Source of the DNA: Neobacillus thermocopriae
Lineage (GTDB): Bacteria > Bacillota > Bacilli > Bacillales > Cytobacillaceae
Reading direction: 5' to 3'
Assembly: GCF_010975035.1 (NCBI RefSeq)
Contig: NZ_JAAIUV010000005.1
Coordinates: 85,653-149,652 of the forward strand
DNA length: 64,000 nt
The position numbers and the translations under genes are program-made. Below, piece by piece: positions 45,265-53,388 of this stretch; position 1 is the stretch's first letter, and every line of letters starts with the position of its first letter. The notes beneath the pieces were generated by a model that did no database searches, was not told where the DNA came from, and worked only from the letters and a program-made list of their open reading frames with translations.

Positions 45265-46374
45265 TTAGTGGTCTGCTTTTTCTAGCATTTGTATTTCTTT
45301 TGTAATTTCCTCTTGAATCTTTTCGACTACTGAGAAATCCATCGCTGAAACATAGATGGATTCAAGCTTATCATGAAGTTCTTTAGCTCTGGCTAGATAG
45401 CTAGTGGCTTCTAACATTTTATTTTTATATTTATCGGAAATCTTACCAATTATATCGGCAAAAATCTCATCCGTACCAGGCTCAATCAATAATTCATACA
45501 TATCAATAATCTCATCACCATCACGGCTCGGGAAGTATTCATGTGGGGCTGTACTATCAAAAATGGCAATACCTAGCTCTCTAAAAATACACATATCTAA
45601 GCTGTTAGGATCAAACCCACAATGGTAAATTTCCACGTCAATTCCACGCTCTTCAGCAGCAGCAGCCAATTTTTTGAGCATGGTTGACTTTCCAGAGCCT
45701 GGGCGTCCTTTTATAAAATAGCGCTTTGGAATCTCTTCTGTTAAGTTTGGGACAAAATCAACCGCACCTTTCGGAGTGGCTGCCCCTAGAAACCGGTGAC
45801 GTACATCTGCTTTCTTATTAAGCTTCATTTTTCCAAAAAATGATTCGATTAATTTATTCGTCAATTGATCCGCTTTTTGAAAATCCATGCTGTTAATATA
45901 AATTTTTTCCCAATCATCATGGATATCTAATGCTTCTTTAAAGGTTGCATAAGCATTAGTAAATGCTTCGCTAATTTGGTTCGTCAACTTTTCAATTTCA
46001 TTTTTGTGAGCAGCGAGAACCTTCGCATCCCATGCTTCTCCCAAATTAATGTATTCTTCTACCGCTCCAGGCATTTTCGGTTCAATAACATGAGGGGCCG
46101 TTCCATCTACCACACCCACTTTTAAAGCACGAATAATGACACCATCAATGGATTGATTATCGGAAGAACAATGAAGGAATTCCACATCATACCCTTTTTC
46201 AAGCCATTCATAACCAATCTTCTTCATAAGAGAAGATTTTCCGGTCCCTGGTCCACCTTTTAAAATAAATAAGCGCTCTAGTCCTTGCAGGTTGGAGTCG
46301 TATAGGCTATGGAAACCCCTTGCTGTATTACCGCCGGCAAAATAATTTTTCACTTTCCCTGCCAATTTCAACAC
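45265..46374 (-). CDS. Duplicated P-loop ATPase (PRK06851-type)
   Basis: 369-residue cytoplasmic protein built from two homologous halves. Each has a Walker A (LKGGPGTGKSSLMKKIG at ~45; IKGRPGSGKSTMLKKLA at ~225), followed by V-E-F/I-x-H/Y-C-S/G (VEFLHCSSD; VEIYHCGFD) and a DGTAPHV/DSTAPHE motif. Predicted coiled segments end each half (DFQKAD; DFSVVEKI). I recall this as a conserved hypothetical ATPase of Bacilli and Clostridia; the function is unknown. Monocistronic. Confidence 0.8.
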   Translation of the reverse strand: MLKLAGKVKNYFAGGNTARGFHSLYDSNLQGLERLFILKGGPGTGKSSLMKKIGYEWLEKGYDVEFLHCSSDNQSIDGVIIRALKVGVVDGTAPHVIEPKMPGAVEEYINLGEAWDAKVLAAHKNEIEKLTNQISEAFTNAYATFKEALDIHDDWEKIYINSMDFQKADQLTNKLIESFFGKMKLNKKADVRHRFLGAATPKGAVDFVPNLTEEIPKRYFIKGRPGSGKSTMLKKLAAAAEERGIDVEIYHCGFDPNSLDMCIFRELGIAIFDSTAPHEYFPSRDGDEIIDMYELLIEPGTDEIFADIIGKISDKYKNKMLEATSYLARAKELHDKLESIYVSAMDFSVVEKIQEEITKEIQMLEKADH

Positions 46375-46511
46375 TCCTTTTAAACAACTGACCTTATAAT
46401 CGTATTTCTGAAGGCTAGCTTTACTGGTATAAATGTAAAGAGGATTAACACTACATCTTATGCTGCTATGTAATATAGGTGAATGCCCAAGGAAAAAAAG
46501 GGGGTGAATAT

Positions 46512-46615
46512 TAGAAAAGTAGAAGCTCCCTGGTTAGCGGGCGTATGACCTCCTCCCAAAAGCTTTTGCTTTCGGTCGTACGTTCCAAACATGAAGAAAC
46601 GGAGGCTAGCAATGG
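46512..46615 (+). repeat. Dispersed intergenic repeat, copy C
   Basis: Opens AGAAAAGTAGAAGCTCCCTG, continues GGTTAGCGGGCGTATGACC and CTCCCAAAAGCTTTTGCTTT then CGGTCGTACG. The last part is shared with copy D at 53062. The inner GATGTTGACTT block is missing. Lies in the 387-nt gap between the ATPase gene and the liv operon. Confidence 0.6.
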
Positions 46616-46663
46616 GCTATTGAGAAGTATATTTCCTTCTATCACAATAAAAATTTCAAAAAA

Positions 46664-46708
46664 CATAAAACGGCCTTAGTCCCATAATATATAAGACTAA
46701 AGCCGCTA
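46664..46708 (-). terminator. liv operon terminator
   Basis: Minus strand CGGCTTTAGTC pairs with GACTAAGGCCG (one mismatch) and is followed by TTTTATGTTTTTT. Confidence 0.7.
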
Positions 46709-46761
46709 AAATCATTTTTTAATTGTACTGTCTACTTAACACTGGCAGTTCAGCCTCTTGA

Positions 46762-47469
46762 TTAATGACCCCCAAGGTAAGCTTTTCTAATTTGATCACT
46801 TTGCCCCAGATCCGAAGCCCTTCCGGAAGCAACGATATTGCCCGTTTCAATTACATATGCACGATCCGCAATGGATAAAGCCATATTAGCGTTTTGCTCT
46901 ACTAATAAAATCGTCGTGCCGGTTTTATTGATCTCCTCAATAATTTGGAAAATAGTTTTTACTAACAGTGGGGCTAGCCCCATGGAAGGTTCGTCTAGAA
47001 GGAGAAGCCTTGGTCGTGCCATTAGCGCTCTACCCATCGCTAACATCTGTTGCTCACCGCCTGAGAGCGTTCCAGATAATTGCTTTCGGCGTTCGTAAAG
47101 ACGTGGAAATAACTGATACACCTTTTCGAAATCTTCACGAATGCCTTGTTTATCTTTACGTAAATAGGCACCTAATTCGAGATTTTCTTCCACAGACATA
47201 TTGGCAAAAACACGTCGACCTTCAGGCACATGAGAAATTCCTTTTTTTACAATTAATTGCGGGACTTTTCCAGCAAGGTGTTCGTTTTCGAATAGAATCT
47301 CTCCGCTTTTCGGCTTTAATAAACCGGAAAGTGTTTTTAATAGAGTGCTTTTTCCCGCACCATTTGCTCCGATCAGAGTGACAATTTCCCCTTGATGGAT
47401 CTCTAGCGAAACTCCCTTCAGCGCATGTATATTTCCATAATAAACATTAATATCATTCACCTTTAACAT
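46762..47469 (-). CDS. livF: Branched-chain amino acid ABC transporter ATPase LivF
   Basis: 235-residue ATPase energising branched-chain amino acid import. Walker A GANGAGKSTLLKTL (~35), signature LSGGEQQMLAMGRAL (~135), Walker B LLLLDEPSMGLAPLL (~155). Last gene of the livJHMGF operon; starts one base after the livG stop with AGGAGGT upstream. The SHVPEGRRVFANMSVEENLE segment is typical of LivF. Confidence 0.94.
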   Translation of the reverse strand: MLKVNDINVYYGNIHALKGVSLEIHQGEIVTLIGANGAGKSTLLKTLSGLLKPKSGEILFENEHLAGKVPQLIVKKGISHVPEGRRVFANMSVEENLELGAYLRKDKQGIREDFEKVYQLFPRLYERRKQLSGTLSGGEQQMLAMGRALMARPRLLLLDEPSMGLAPLLVKTIFQIIEEINKTGTTILLVEQNANMALSIADRAYVIETGNIVASGRASDLGQSDQIRKAYLGGH

Positions 47470-47470
47470 G

Positions 47471-48250
47471 TTAAGAGACCTCCTCGCCGAGATATGCTTC
47501 GATGACTTTTGGATTATTTCTGATTTGCTCGGGGGTGCCCTCTGCTATTAATTGTCCATGGTCAAGCACATAAATACGTTCACACACACCCATGACGAGA
47601 TTCATATCATGCTCGATTAGTAGAATGGTTAACTCAAATTTTTCTCGTATTAACGCAATCAAATTCATCAAGTCCTCTGTTTCCTGCGGATTCATCCCTG
47701 CTGCTGGCTCATCAAGGAGTAATAATTTTGGCTTTGCCGCCAGCGCTCGGGCAATCTCTAGACGGCGCTGTTGACCGTACGGTAAATTTTTCGCCTTTTC
47801 ATGGAGGACATGATCCAGTTTAAAAATTTTTAAAAACTCAATGGCCTTTTCTTCCATTTCCATTTCTCCTTTAAAATGAGAAGGGAGACGAAAAATGGAA
47901 CTGAGTATAGAATGCCTTGCTAATGAGTGGTAGGCTACCTTTACATTATCCAAAACTGTCATGTCACTAAAAAGCCGGATATTTTGGAATGTACGGCTGA
48001 TCCCTTTCTTCGTAATTTTATAGGGTGCTAACCCGTTTAATTTTTCGCCAACTAATGAAATGCTACCCTCTGTTGGGACGTATACACCGGTTAACAAGTT
48101 GAAAAAAGTCGTTTTTCCGGCACCATTAGGACCAATTAAGCCTGCTAATTCCCCTTGTCGGAGCTCAAGGTTGACCCCAGAAACAGCCTTTAACCCTCCA
48201 AATCTGATCCCAGCATTTTCTACTTTAAGCAACGGTGTGCCTGCTGCCAT
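47471..48250 (-). CDS. livG: Branched-chain amino acid ABC transporter ATPase LivG
   Basis: 259-residue ATPase pairing with LivF. Walker A GPNGAGKTTFFNLLTG (~38), LivG-specific GISRTFQNIRLF (~85), signature LPYGQQRRLEIARAL, Walker B LLLLDEPAAGMNPQE (~170). AAAGGAGG precedes the ATG, which overlaps the livM end by 26 nt. Confidence 0.94.
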   Translation of the reverse strand: MAAGTPLLKVENAGIRFGGLKAVSGVNLELRQGELAGLIGPNGAGKTTFFNLLTGVYVPTEGSISLVGEKLNGLAPYKITKKGISRTFQNIRLFSDMTVLDNVKVAYHSLARHSILSSIFRLPSHFKGEMEMEEKAIEFLKIFKLDHVLHEKAKNLPYGQQRRLEIARALAAKPKLLLLDEPAAGMNPQETEDLMNLIALIREKFELTILLIEHDMNLVMGVCERIYVLDHGQLIAEGTPEQIRNNPKVIEAYLGEEVS

Positions 48251-49199
48251 CCTGAGCCCCTCCTTTAGCGGCTTTACTCATTTTTAAAAATGCAGTAATT
48301 TCTTTTGTTCCCATCAAGCCTTGTGGACGGAATAACATTACTACAATTAGTACGAGACTATAAATAACCATTCGCAATTCTGGGTAATTGGCGAGGAATG
48401 CCGTGATAATTGTCAATAAAACGGCCGCAATTACCGAGCCAGACATGCTTCCCAATCCACCAAGCACTACCAAAATTAAAATATCAAATGACTTCAAAAA
48501 GCTGAAATTTGTCGGTTGGATAATATAGAAGTTATGAGCGTGAAGTCCGCCGGCTACTCCTGCAAAAAAAGCCCCAATGACAAACGCCATTACTTTATAA
48601 TAAGTGGTGTTAATACCCATCGCATCTGCAGCAATTTCATTCTCCCTGATCGAGATACACGCGCGTCCATGGGTAGAGTTAGTAAAGTTGACGATGACGA
48701 TGATCGTGGCAAGAACACAACCGAACAACCACGGCCATGTAATCAGGTGCGACACCGTCATCCCACTGGCGCCGCCCACATATTCAATATTTAAAAATAA
48801 AATTCTCATAATTTCTCCAAAACCTAAGGTGGCGATTGCGAGGTAATCACCTCTCAGCCTTAGAGTTGGAATTCCAATAATGATTCCTGCGATCGCCGCA
48901 ACGACCCCTCCAGCCAATAAAGCAACCGGGAATGGTAAACCCAATTTCATGGTGATAATCGCCGATACATAGGCTCCGACAGCAAGAAACCCAGCATGTC
49001 CAATGGAAAACTGTCCTGTAATACCAATCACTAAATGTAGGCTAACGGCAAGAATGATATTAATACCAATGGTGTACAACGTGTTCACATAAAAAGGGTT
49101 TAGGAATTCCCCATTAATAAGAAATTGCATGACCACAAAGAATATTGCGGCTAAAACGATAGTGAACCAAAAACCTTTTGCCTGTTTCAATACATTCAT
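48225..49199 (-). CDS. livM: Branched-chain amino acid ABC permease LivM
   Basis: 324-residue permease with about nine hydrophobic segments and the LivM loop RAWISIRENE-type sequence (here GRACISIRENEIAADAMGIN), GITGQFSIGHAGFLAVGAY near residue 60, and VVLGGLGSMSGSVIAA. The Gly-rich EAA-like loop contacts LivG/F. Second permease of the operon, 15 nt after livH. Confidence 0.93.
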   Translation of the reverse strand: MNVLKQAKGFWFTIVLAAIFFVVMQFLINGEFLNPFYVNTLYTIGINIILAVSLHLVIGITGQFSIGHAGFLAVGAYVSAIITMKLGLPFPVALLAGGVVAAIAGIIIGIPTLRLRGDYLAIATLGFGEIMRILFLNIEYVGGASGMTVSHLITWPWLFGCVLATIIVIVNFTNSTHGRACISIRENEIAADAMGINTTYYKVMAFVIGAFFAGVAGGLHAHNFYIIQPTNFSFLKSFDILILVVLGGLGSMSGSVIAAVLLTIITAFLANYPELRMVIYSLVLIVVMLFRPQGLMGTKEITAFLKMSKAAKGGAQDGSRHTVA

Positions 49200-49214
49200 C
49201 GTTCAAGCCACCCC

Positions 49215-50096
49215 CTAGACTTTTTCCTTAACATTTTTGCCGAATAATCCGGATGGGCGGAAAATTAATATTAAAATCAACACGACGAAGGCGACCCCAT
49301 CACGCCAGAGTGAGAATCCTGCAGCACTTACAAGTGATTCGATAACCCCAAGTACTAAACCGCCGACCATCGCACCAGGGATAATGCCAATTCCCCCCAA
49401 AACGGCCGCAACGAAAGCTTTAAGCCCTGGGATAATCCCCATCAATGGATCAATTTTTGTGTAATACATTCCAAAAACAACTCCTGCAGCTCCGGCCAAT
49501 GCTGATCCAATAGCAAAAGTTGCTGAAATGGTATTATTCACATTGATCCCCATTAACTTAGCCGCATCCATATCATGAGATACTGCTCGCATTGCCTTAC
49601 CAATTTTTGTCTTATGAACGATAAATTGTAATAGAATCATAAGAACAATCGATACAGCAAGAATTAACAAAGATTGTCCACTGATTTTAATGCCAAACAC
49701 TTCAAAACTTTTTATGGAAACTACGTTATTAGGGTAGGCTTCCGGCTGTGCACCGCGAACATATATCATGCCATATTCAATAAATAACGAAACTCCAATC
49801 GCTGTTATCAGTGCTGCAATTCTTGTTGCATTCCTTAATGGCTTGTACGCAATCCGTTCAATTAATACGCCAAAAATGGCACATGTGGTCATGGCCAAAA
49901 GTAATGATGGAAGAAAACCTAAATCAAGAACAGTAATGGAATAAAAACCAATAAATGCTCCGACCATGAACACATCTCCATGGGCAAAGTTTATTAATTT
50001 CACAATTCCGTAAACCATTGTGTACCCAAGAGCAATTAACGCATAAATACTTCCTAAGGAAACTCCATTTACTAGCTGTTGTATCAGTTGTTCCAT
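49215..50096 (-). CDS. livH: Branched-chain amino acid ABC permease LivH
   Basis: 293-residue permease. The start at 50096 (MEQLIQQLVNGVSLGSIYAL) follows GGAAGGAGT. Signature segments ALIALGYTMVYGIVKLINFA, RAVSHDMDAAKLMGINVNNT and AAVLGGIGIIPGAMVGGLVLG are typical LivH. Separated from livJ by 213 nt containing a stem-loop that may lower expression of the membrane parts relative to the binding protein. Confidence 0.93.
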   Translation of the reverse strand: MEQLIQQLVNGVSLGSIYALIALGYTMVYGIVKLINFAHGDVFMVGAFIGFYSITVLDLGFLPSLLLAMTTCAIFGVLIERIAYKPLRNATRIAALITAIGVSLFIEYGMIYVRGAQPEAYPNNVVSIKSFEVFGIKISGQSLLILAVSIVLMILLQFIVHKTKIGKAMRAVSHDMDAAKLMGINVNNTISATFAIGSALAGAAGVVFGMYYTKIDPLMGIIPGLKAFVAAVLGGIGIIPGAMVGGLVLGVIESLVSAAGFSLWRDGVAFVVLILILIFRPSGLFGKNVKEKV

Positions 50097-50150
50097 GTCT
50101 GCCACTCCTTCCAATGGAGATAGGAATTTTTTCCTAATTCTTAAAAATTG

Positions 50151-50179
50151 GAATAGGGAACATTATATGCTCCCTATTC
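50151..50179 (-). terminator. Intercistronic stem-loop between livJ and livH
   Basis: GAATAGGGA (50151-50159) pairs with TCCCTATTC (50171-50179) around 11 nt. On the minus strand it is followed by CAATTTTTAAG, a weak terminator tail. Likely partial terminator or RNA-stabilising hairpin. Confidence 0.55.
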
Positions 50180-50309
50180 ATTTTGATCGTTATAAAATTT
50201 GTTTGGTGTATGTTGATTTCCACTAAGAATGGGCTTTACGTAGTCGGTACCGGAAACCTGCACCAACTCACCTCTATACAACATAACCATCAAAATTCAT
50301 AGCTTTCAA

Positions 50310-51491
50310 TTAAGGGGTAATTTTTGTCTTAAATGTTTGTTCACCATTTTTGTATTCTAAGATAACAGCAGCTTTAATTGGATTATGATCCTTATCAAGC
50401 TTCATTTTTCCAGTTACAAGTTCAAGACCATCCGTTTCTGCAAGGGCTTTTTGGATTTTCTTTGGATCACTGCTTCCTGCACGCTTAATAGCATCAGCAA
50501 GGAAATAAGCAGAATCATAGCCTAAAGCATTAAATGCATCTGGAGATTTATCCTTGTATTTCTCTTTAAATGCCTTCACAAACTCTTGAACTTTTGGATC
50601 TGAGTCTCCGGATGAATAGTGGTTTGTAATGAACGTGTTATTCAGCGCATCAGCACCAGCCAATTCTACTAGTTTTGGAGAGTCCCAACCATCAGCACCC
50701 ATCATTGGTACAGAAATACCTAGTTCACGTGCTTGTTTAATAATTAGACCCACTTCTTCATAGTAGCCTGGAATAAAGATGAATTCAGGGTTTTTCGCTT
50801 TTATATTTGTTAATTGGGCACGGAAATCAGTATCTTTCGCTACATACGCTTCTTCAGAAACAATTTGTCCGCCCTCTTTTGTAAATAGTTCTTTGAAGGA
50901 TTCAGCAAGACCCTTAGAATAGTCACTTGAGCTATCAATAAAGATAGCTGCAGTTTTTACATTTAGATCATTAATCGCAAAGTTCGCCGCTACTGTCCCT
51001 TGGAATGGATCGATGAAGCATGTACGGAAGATGAAATCATTTAATTTTCCATCTTTCACTGTAATATCTGCGGCTGTACCAGTCGGAGTTAATAATGGAA
51101 TATTGTTGCTTTGCGCAATTTCTATCTGTGCTTTTGTATTACCACTTGTAGCTGCACCAATTATGGCGACAACCTTGTCCTGGCTGACCAGCTTGGTTGC
51201 ACCACTAATCGCTTCTGGTGCTTCTGATTTATTGTCGACAGCTACAAGTTCCAATTTTTTACCATCTATGCCTTCTTTATTGATTTCCTCAAGAGCTAAA
51301 TCAATTCCTTCCTTAATGGATTGTCCATAAGAAGCAACCCCCCCGGAAAGTTCAAGGTTAGCACCAATTTTTATGGTTTCTCCTTTTTCTCCACCACCGC
51401 TTGTCCCGGCTGCACCTCCGCAGCCTGCCAATACACCTGCTGCCATCATAAATGACGCAAAAATACTGGCTAATTTTTTCTTTCTACTCAT
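50310..51491 (-). CDS. livJ: Branched-chain amino acid substrate-binding lipoprotein LivJ
   Basis: 393-residue periplasmic-binding-protein-type lipoprotein. The lipobox VLAGCGG puts the acylated Cys at ~23; a Gly/Ser linker follows. The mature domain opens IKIGANLELSGGVASYGQSI, has VVAIIGAATSGNTKAQIEIA and IPLLTPTGTAADIT (ligand-contacting Ser/Thr), and PDAFNALGYDSAYFLADAI, all type I fold LivJ/LivK features. GGGGGT precedes the ATG. Head gene of the liv operon with a promoter and CodY-like box. Confidence 0.94.
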   Translation of the reverse strand: MSRKKKLASIFASFMMAAGVLAGCGGAAGTSGGGEKGETIKIGANLELSGGVASYGQSIKEGIDLALEEINKEGIDGKKLELVAVDNKSEAPEAISGATKLVSQDKVVAIIGAATSGNTKAQIEIAQSNNIPLLTPTGTAADITVKDGKLNDFIFRTCFIDPFQGTVAANFAINDLNVKTAAIFIDSSSDYSKGLAESFKELFTKEGGQIVSEEAYVAKDTDFRAQLTNIKAKNPEFIFIPGYYEEVGLIIKQARELGISVPMMGADGWDSPKLVELAGADALNNTFITNHYSSGDSDPKVQEFVKAFKEKYKDKSPDAFNALGYDSAYFLADAIKRAGSSDPKKIQKALAETDGLELVTGKMKLDKDHNPIKAAVILEYKNGEQTFKTKITP

Positions 51492-51550
51492 AGCATGACC
51501 CCCTGTTTTTAAATTTTCCCAACAATTGTGTTACTCTTCCTAATAAAGAT

Positions 51551-51565
51551 AATATTCTGAAAACA
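51551..51565. promoter_or_regulatory. CodY-like box at the liv promoter
   Basis: AATATTCTGAAAACA matches 12 of 15 positions of AATTTTCWGAAAATT. It abuts the downstream edge of the -10 (51570-51565) and covers the likely start site, consistent with repression when branched-chain amino acids and GTP are plentiful. Confidence 0.6.
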
Positions 51566-51593
51566 TTGTACAAAATAACATCACATTCGTCTA
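51565..51593 (-). promoter_or_regulatory. liv operon sigma-A promoter
   Basis: Minus strand TAGACG (51593-51588), 17-nt spacer, TACAAT (51570-51565), start near 51558; leader about 65 nt. Confidence 0.6.
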
Positions 51594-51658
51594 GTACCAT
51601 TTTCTATTATTTTAAAATAATTTAGAAAATATTTTTTTTATAATAAATGAATGGAATA

Positions 51659-51690
51659 AATAAAAGAGATCCCAGAAAATCGGAACCTCT
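51659..51690 (-). terminator. niaP terminator
   Basis: Minus strand AGAGGTTCC pairs with GGGATCTCT through two G-U pairs, followed by TTTTATTTAT. Confidence 0.65.
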
Positions 51691-51704
51691 CTGTCCAAAA
51701 TGTT

Positions 51705-52952
51705 TTATGCTAATTCTTGTCTTTTCGTTTCTTTTCCCAATAGGAAAACAGCTAATGCCCCAATTAAAATGGAAACACAAAAAATAGTGAAAATAACCGG
51801 TACGGAAACTTTCTCCGCTACAAGATAACCAACCAAAAGTGGGCCAAGCACACCACCTAGTCTTCCGAATGAAGCCGCCATCCCTGAACCAGTTCCTCGA
51901 ATTATCGTTGGATATTGCTCAGGAGTGTATGCGTACAGTCCACCCCATGCACCTAGATTAAAGAAGGATAAAAGAATTCCTGATGTCATTAAAAGAGCGG
52001 TTGACTCGGCAGTACCAAAGAAATAGGCACTTACAGCTGTACCAATTAAATAGACAACCAACACAAATTTCCGACCCATTTTTTCAATAAACCATGCAGC
52101 TGTAAAATAACCGGGCAATTGGGCAAGTGTCATCACTAAAACATACTCAAAGCTTTTAATTAAGCTAAATCCCTTCATAACCATTACACTAGGTAGCCAG
52201 AGAAACATCCCATAATAGGAAAAAACAACACAAAACCAAACAATCCATAACATGGCCGTTTGCCGCCCATATTCTTTCGACCAAAGCTTTGTAAGATTTT
52301 GAAATATGGTTAACTTTTCTTTGTCTTTAACGGCTGCAAAACGCGGTGAATCTGGTAGTCCTATTCGTAAATACAATGCATACAAAGCAGGGATAGCGCT
52401 AATCAGCAAAGCCGTTTGCCAGCCCCACTCTGGAATCACAAAATAAGAAATAATGGCTGCTATTAGCCATCCAGCTGCCCAAAAGCTTTCTAATAAAACA
52501 ACTATTTGTCCTCTCTTTTCAACAGGGACACTTTCAGAAACAAGTGTCGAAGCGACTGGCAACTCTCCTCCCAATCCCATTCCTATCAAGAATCTTAGTA
52601 CTAAAAAGGCTGTTAAAGTTGTCGTAAATGCAGAAGCACCACTTCCCAATGAAAATAATAATAAGGTAATAATAAATACATTTTTTCGACCTATTCTATC
52701 TGCAGCAAGACCAAAAACAAGGGCACCGACAGCCATCCCTATTGAATTGATACTACCAATCCAACCCATCTGTCCAGGTGTTAATCCCCATTCCACACTT
52801 AATGCAGCAATAATAAAAGACAGCATTCCTACATCCATGGCATCAAACATCCAGCCCATACCTGCAATACCAAGTAATTTACGACTGGACACCTCTTTTC
52901 CTCCTGAACGGCCTTGCCATTTCCCGTTCAAAATACCTTTAACGTTTTCCAT
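51705..52952 (-). CDS. niaP: MFS transporter, NiaP/YceI-like
   Basis: 415-residue major facilitator with 12 hydrophobic segments. Residues ~70-95 hold GLAADRIGRKNVF, the loop 2-3 motif, and the sugar-porter-like GMGLGGELPVASTLVSESVP follows. The opening MGWMFDAMDVGMLSFIIAAL with an acidic pair in helix 1 matches the niacin transporter group (B. subtilis YceI/NiaP). Other aromatic acid/H+ symporters share this layout, so the substrate is probable rather than certain. AAGGGAG precedes the ATG; monocistronic, no niacin-type operator recognised. Confidence 0.8.
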   Translation of the reverse strand: MENVKGILNGKWQGRSGGKEVSSRKLLGIAGMGWMFDAMDVGMLSFIIAALSVEWGLTPGQMGWIGSINSIGMAVGALVFGLAADRIGRKNVFIITLLLFSLGSGASAFTTTLTAFLVLRFLIGMGLGGELPVASTLVSESVPVEKRGQIVVLLESFWAAGWLIAAIISYFVIPEWGWQTALLISAIPALYALYLRIGLPDSPRFAAVKDKEKLTIFQNLTKLWSKEYGRQTAMLWIVWFCVVFSYYGMFLWLPSVMVMKGFSLIKSFEYVLVMTLAQLPGYFTAAWFIEKMGRKFVLVVYLIGTAVSAYFFGTAESTALLMTSGILLSFFNLGAWGGLYAYTPEQYPTIIRGTGSGMAASFGRLGGVLGPLLVGYLVAEKVSVPVIFTIFCVSILIGALAVFLLGKETKRQELA

Positions 52953-53061
52953 ATGAACTCCCTTCTATTACAGAGATATTTACATTATTCCCCAAACTAT
53001 TTATATTAAAATTACTTTAACCAAATTGTATTTTAACATGTGTCTTTACATATGTCATTAT

Positions 53062-53250
53062 AAGAAAAGCGAAAGCCCCCAGGTCAGCGGCGTAGGGCTT
53101 CCTCCCAATAGCTATCGCTTTCGGTCGTGCGATGATGATATGTCGTTGCCTTCCTTGTGGTGGACACCAACTAAGATAGAGGAAACATGATAAGCCAAAG
53201 GCAGTTTTGATGTTGACTTTTCGTAGGACGGAAATTGAAAGACATTAGGG
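53062..53250 (+). repeat. Dispersed intergenic repeat, copy D
   Basis: Opens AAGAAAAGCGAAAGCCCCCA then GGTCAGCGGCGTAGGGC; has CTCCCAATAGCTATCGCTTT then CGGTCGTGCG as in copy C; ends with GATGTTGACTTTTCGTAGGA then CGGAAATTGAAAGA as in copy B. It links the two halves of the family. Lies in the 436-nt gap between the ABC exporter genes and niaP; the rest of that gap shows nothing else. Confidence 0.65.
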
Positions 53251-53323
53251 ATTGTGGAAGGTAGAGAGAGGAGCGATGGCGTTACAACACTAGGATAATG
53301 ACACTAAATCAATCTTTTAATCT

Positions 53324-53357
53324 AAAAAAAGAGAAAATGCGTAGTGCATTTTCTCTT
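53324..53357 (-). terminator. ABC exporter operon terminator
   Basis: GAGAAAATGC (53331-53340) pairs with GCATTTTCTC (53346-53355); on the minus strand T7 follows. Confidence 0.88.
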
Positions 53358-53388
53358 CATCTATTTTGCTTCTTTGTTTTTTCATATT

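Noticed and set aside
46968..47381. 137-codon plus-strand frame
   Set aside because: Antisense to livF, whose ATPase motifs are complete.
52453..52956. 167-codon plus-strand frame
   Set aside because: Antisense shadow of the niaP N-terminal half; composition is that of a reversed membrane protein gene.
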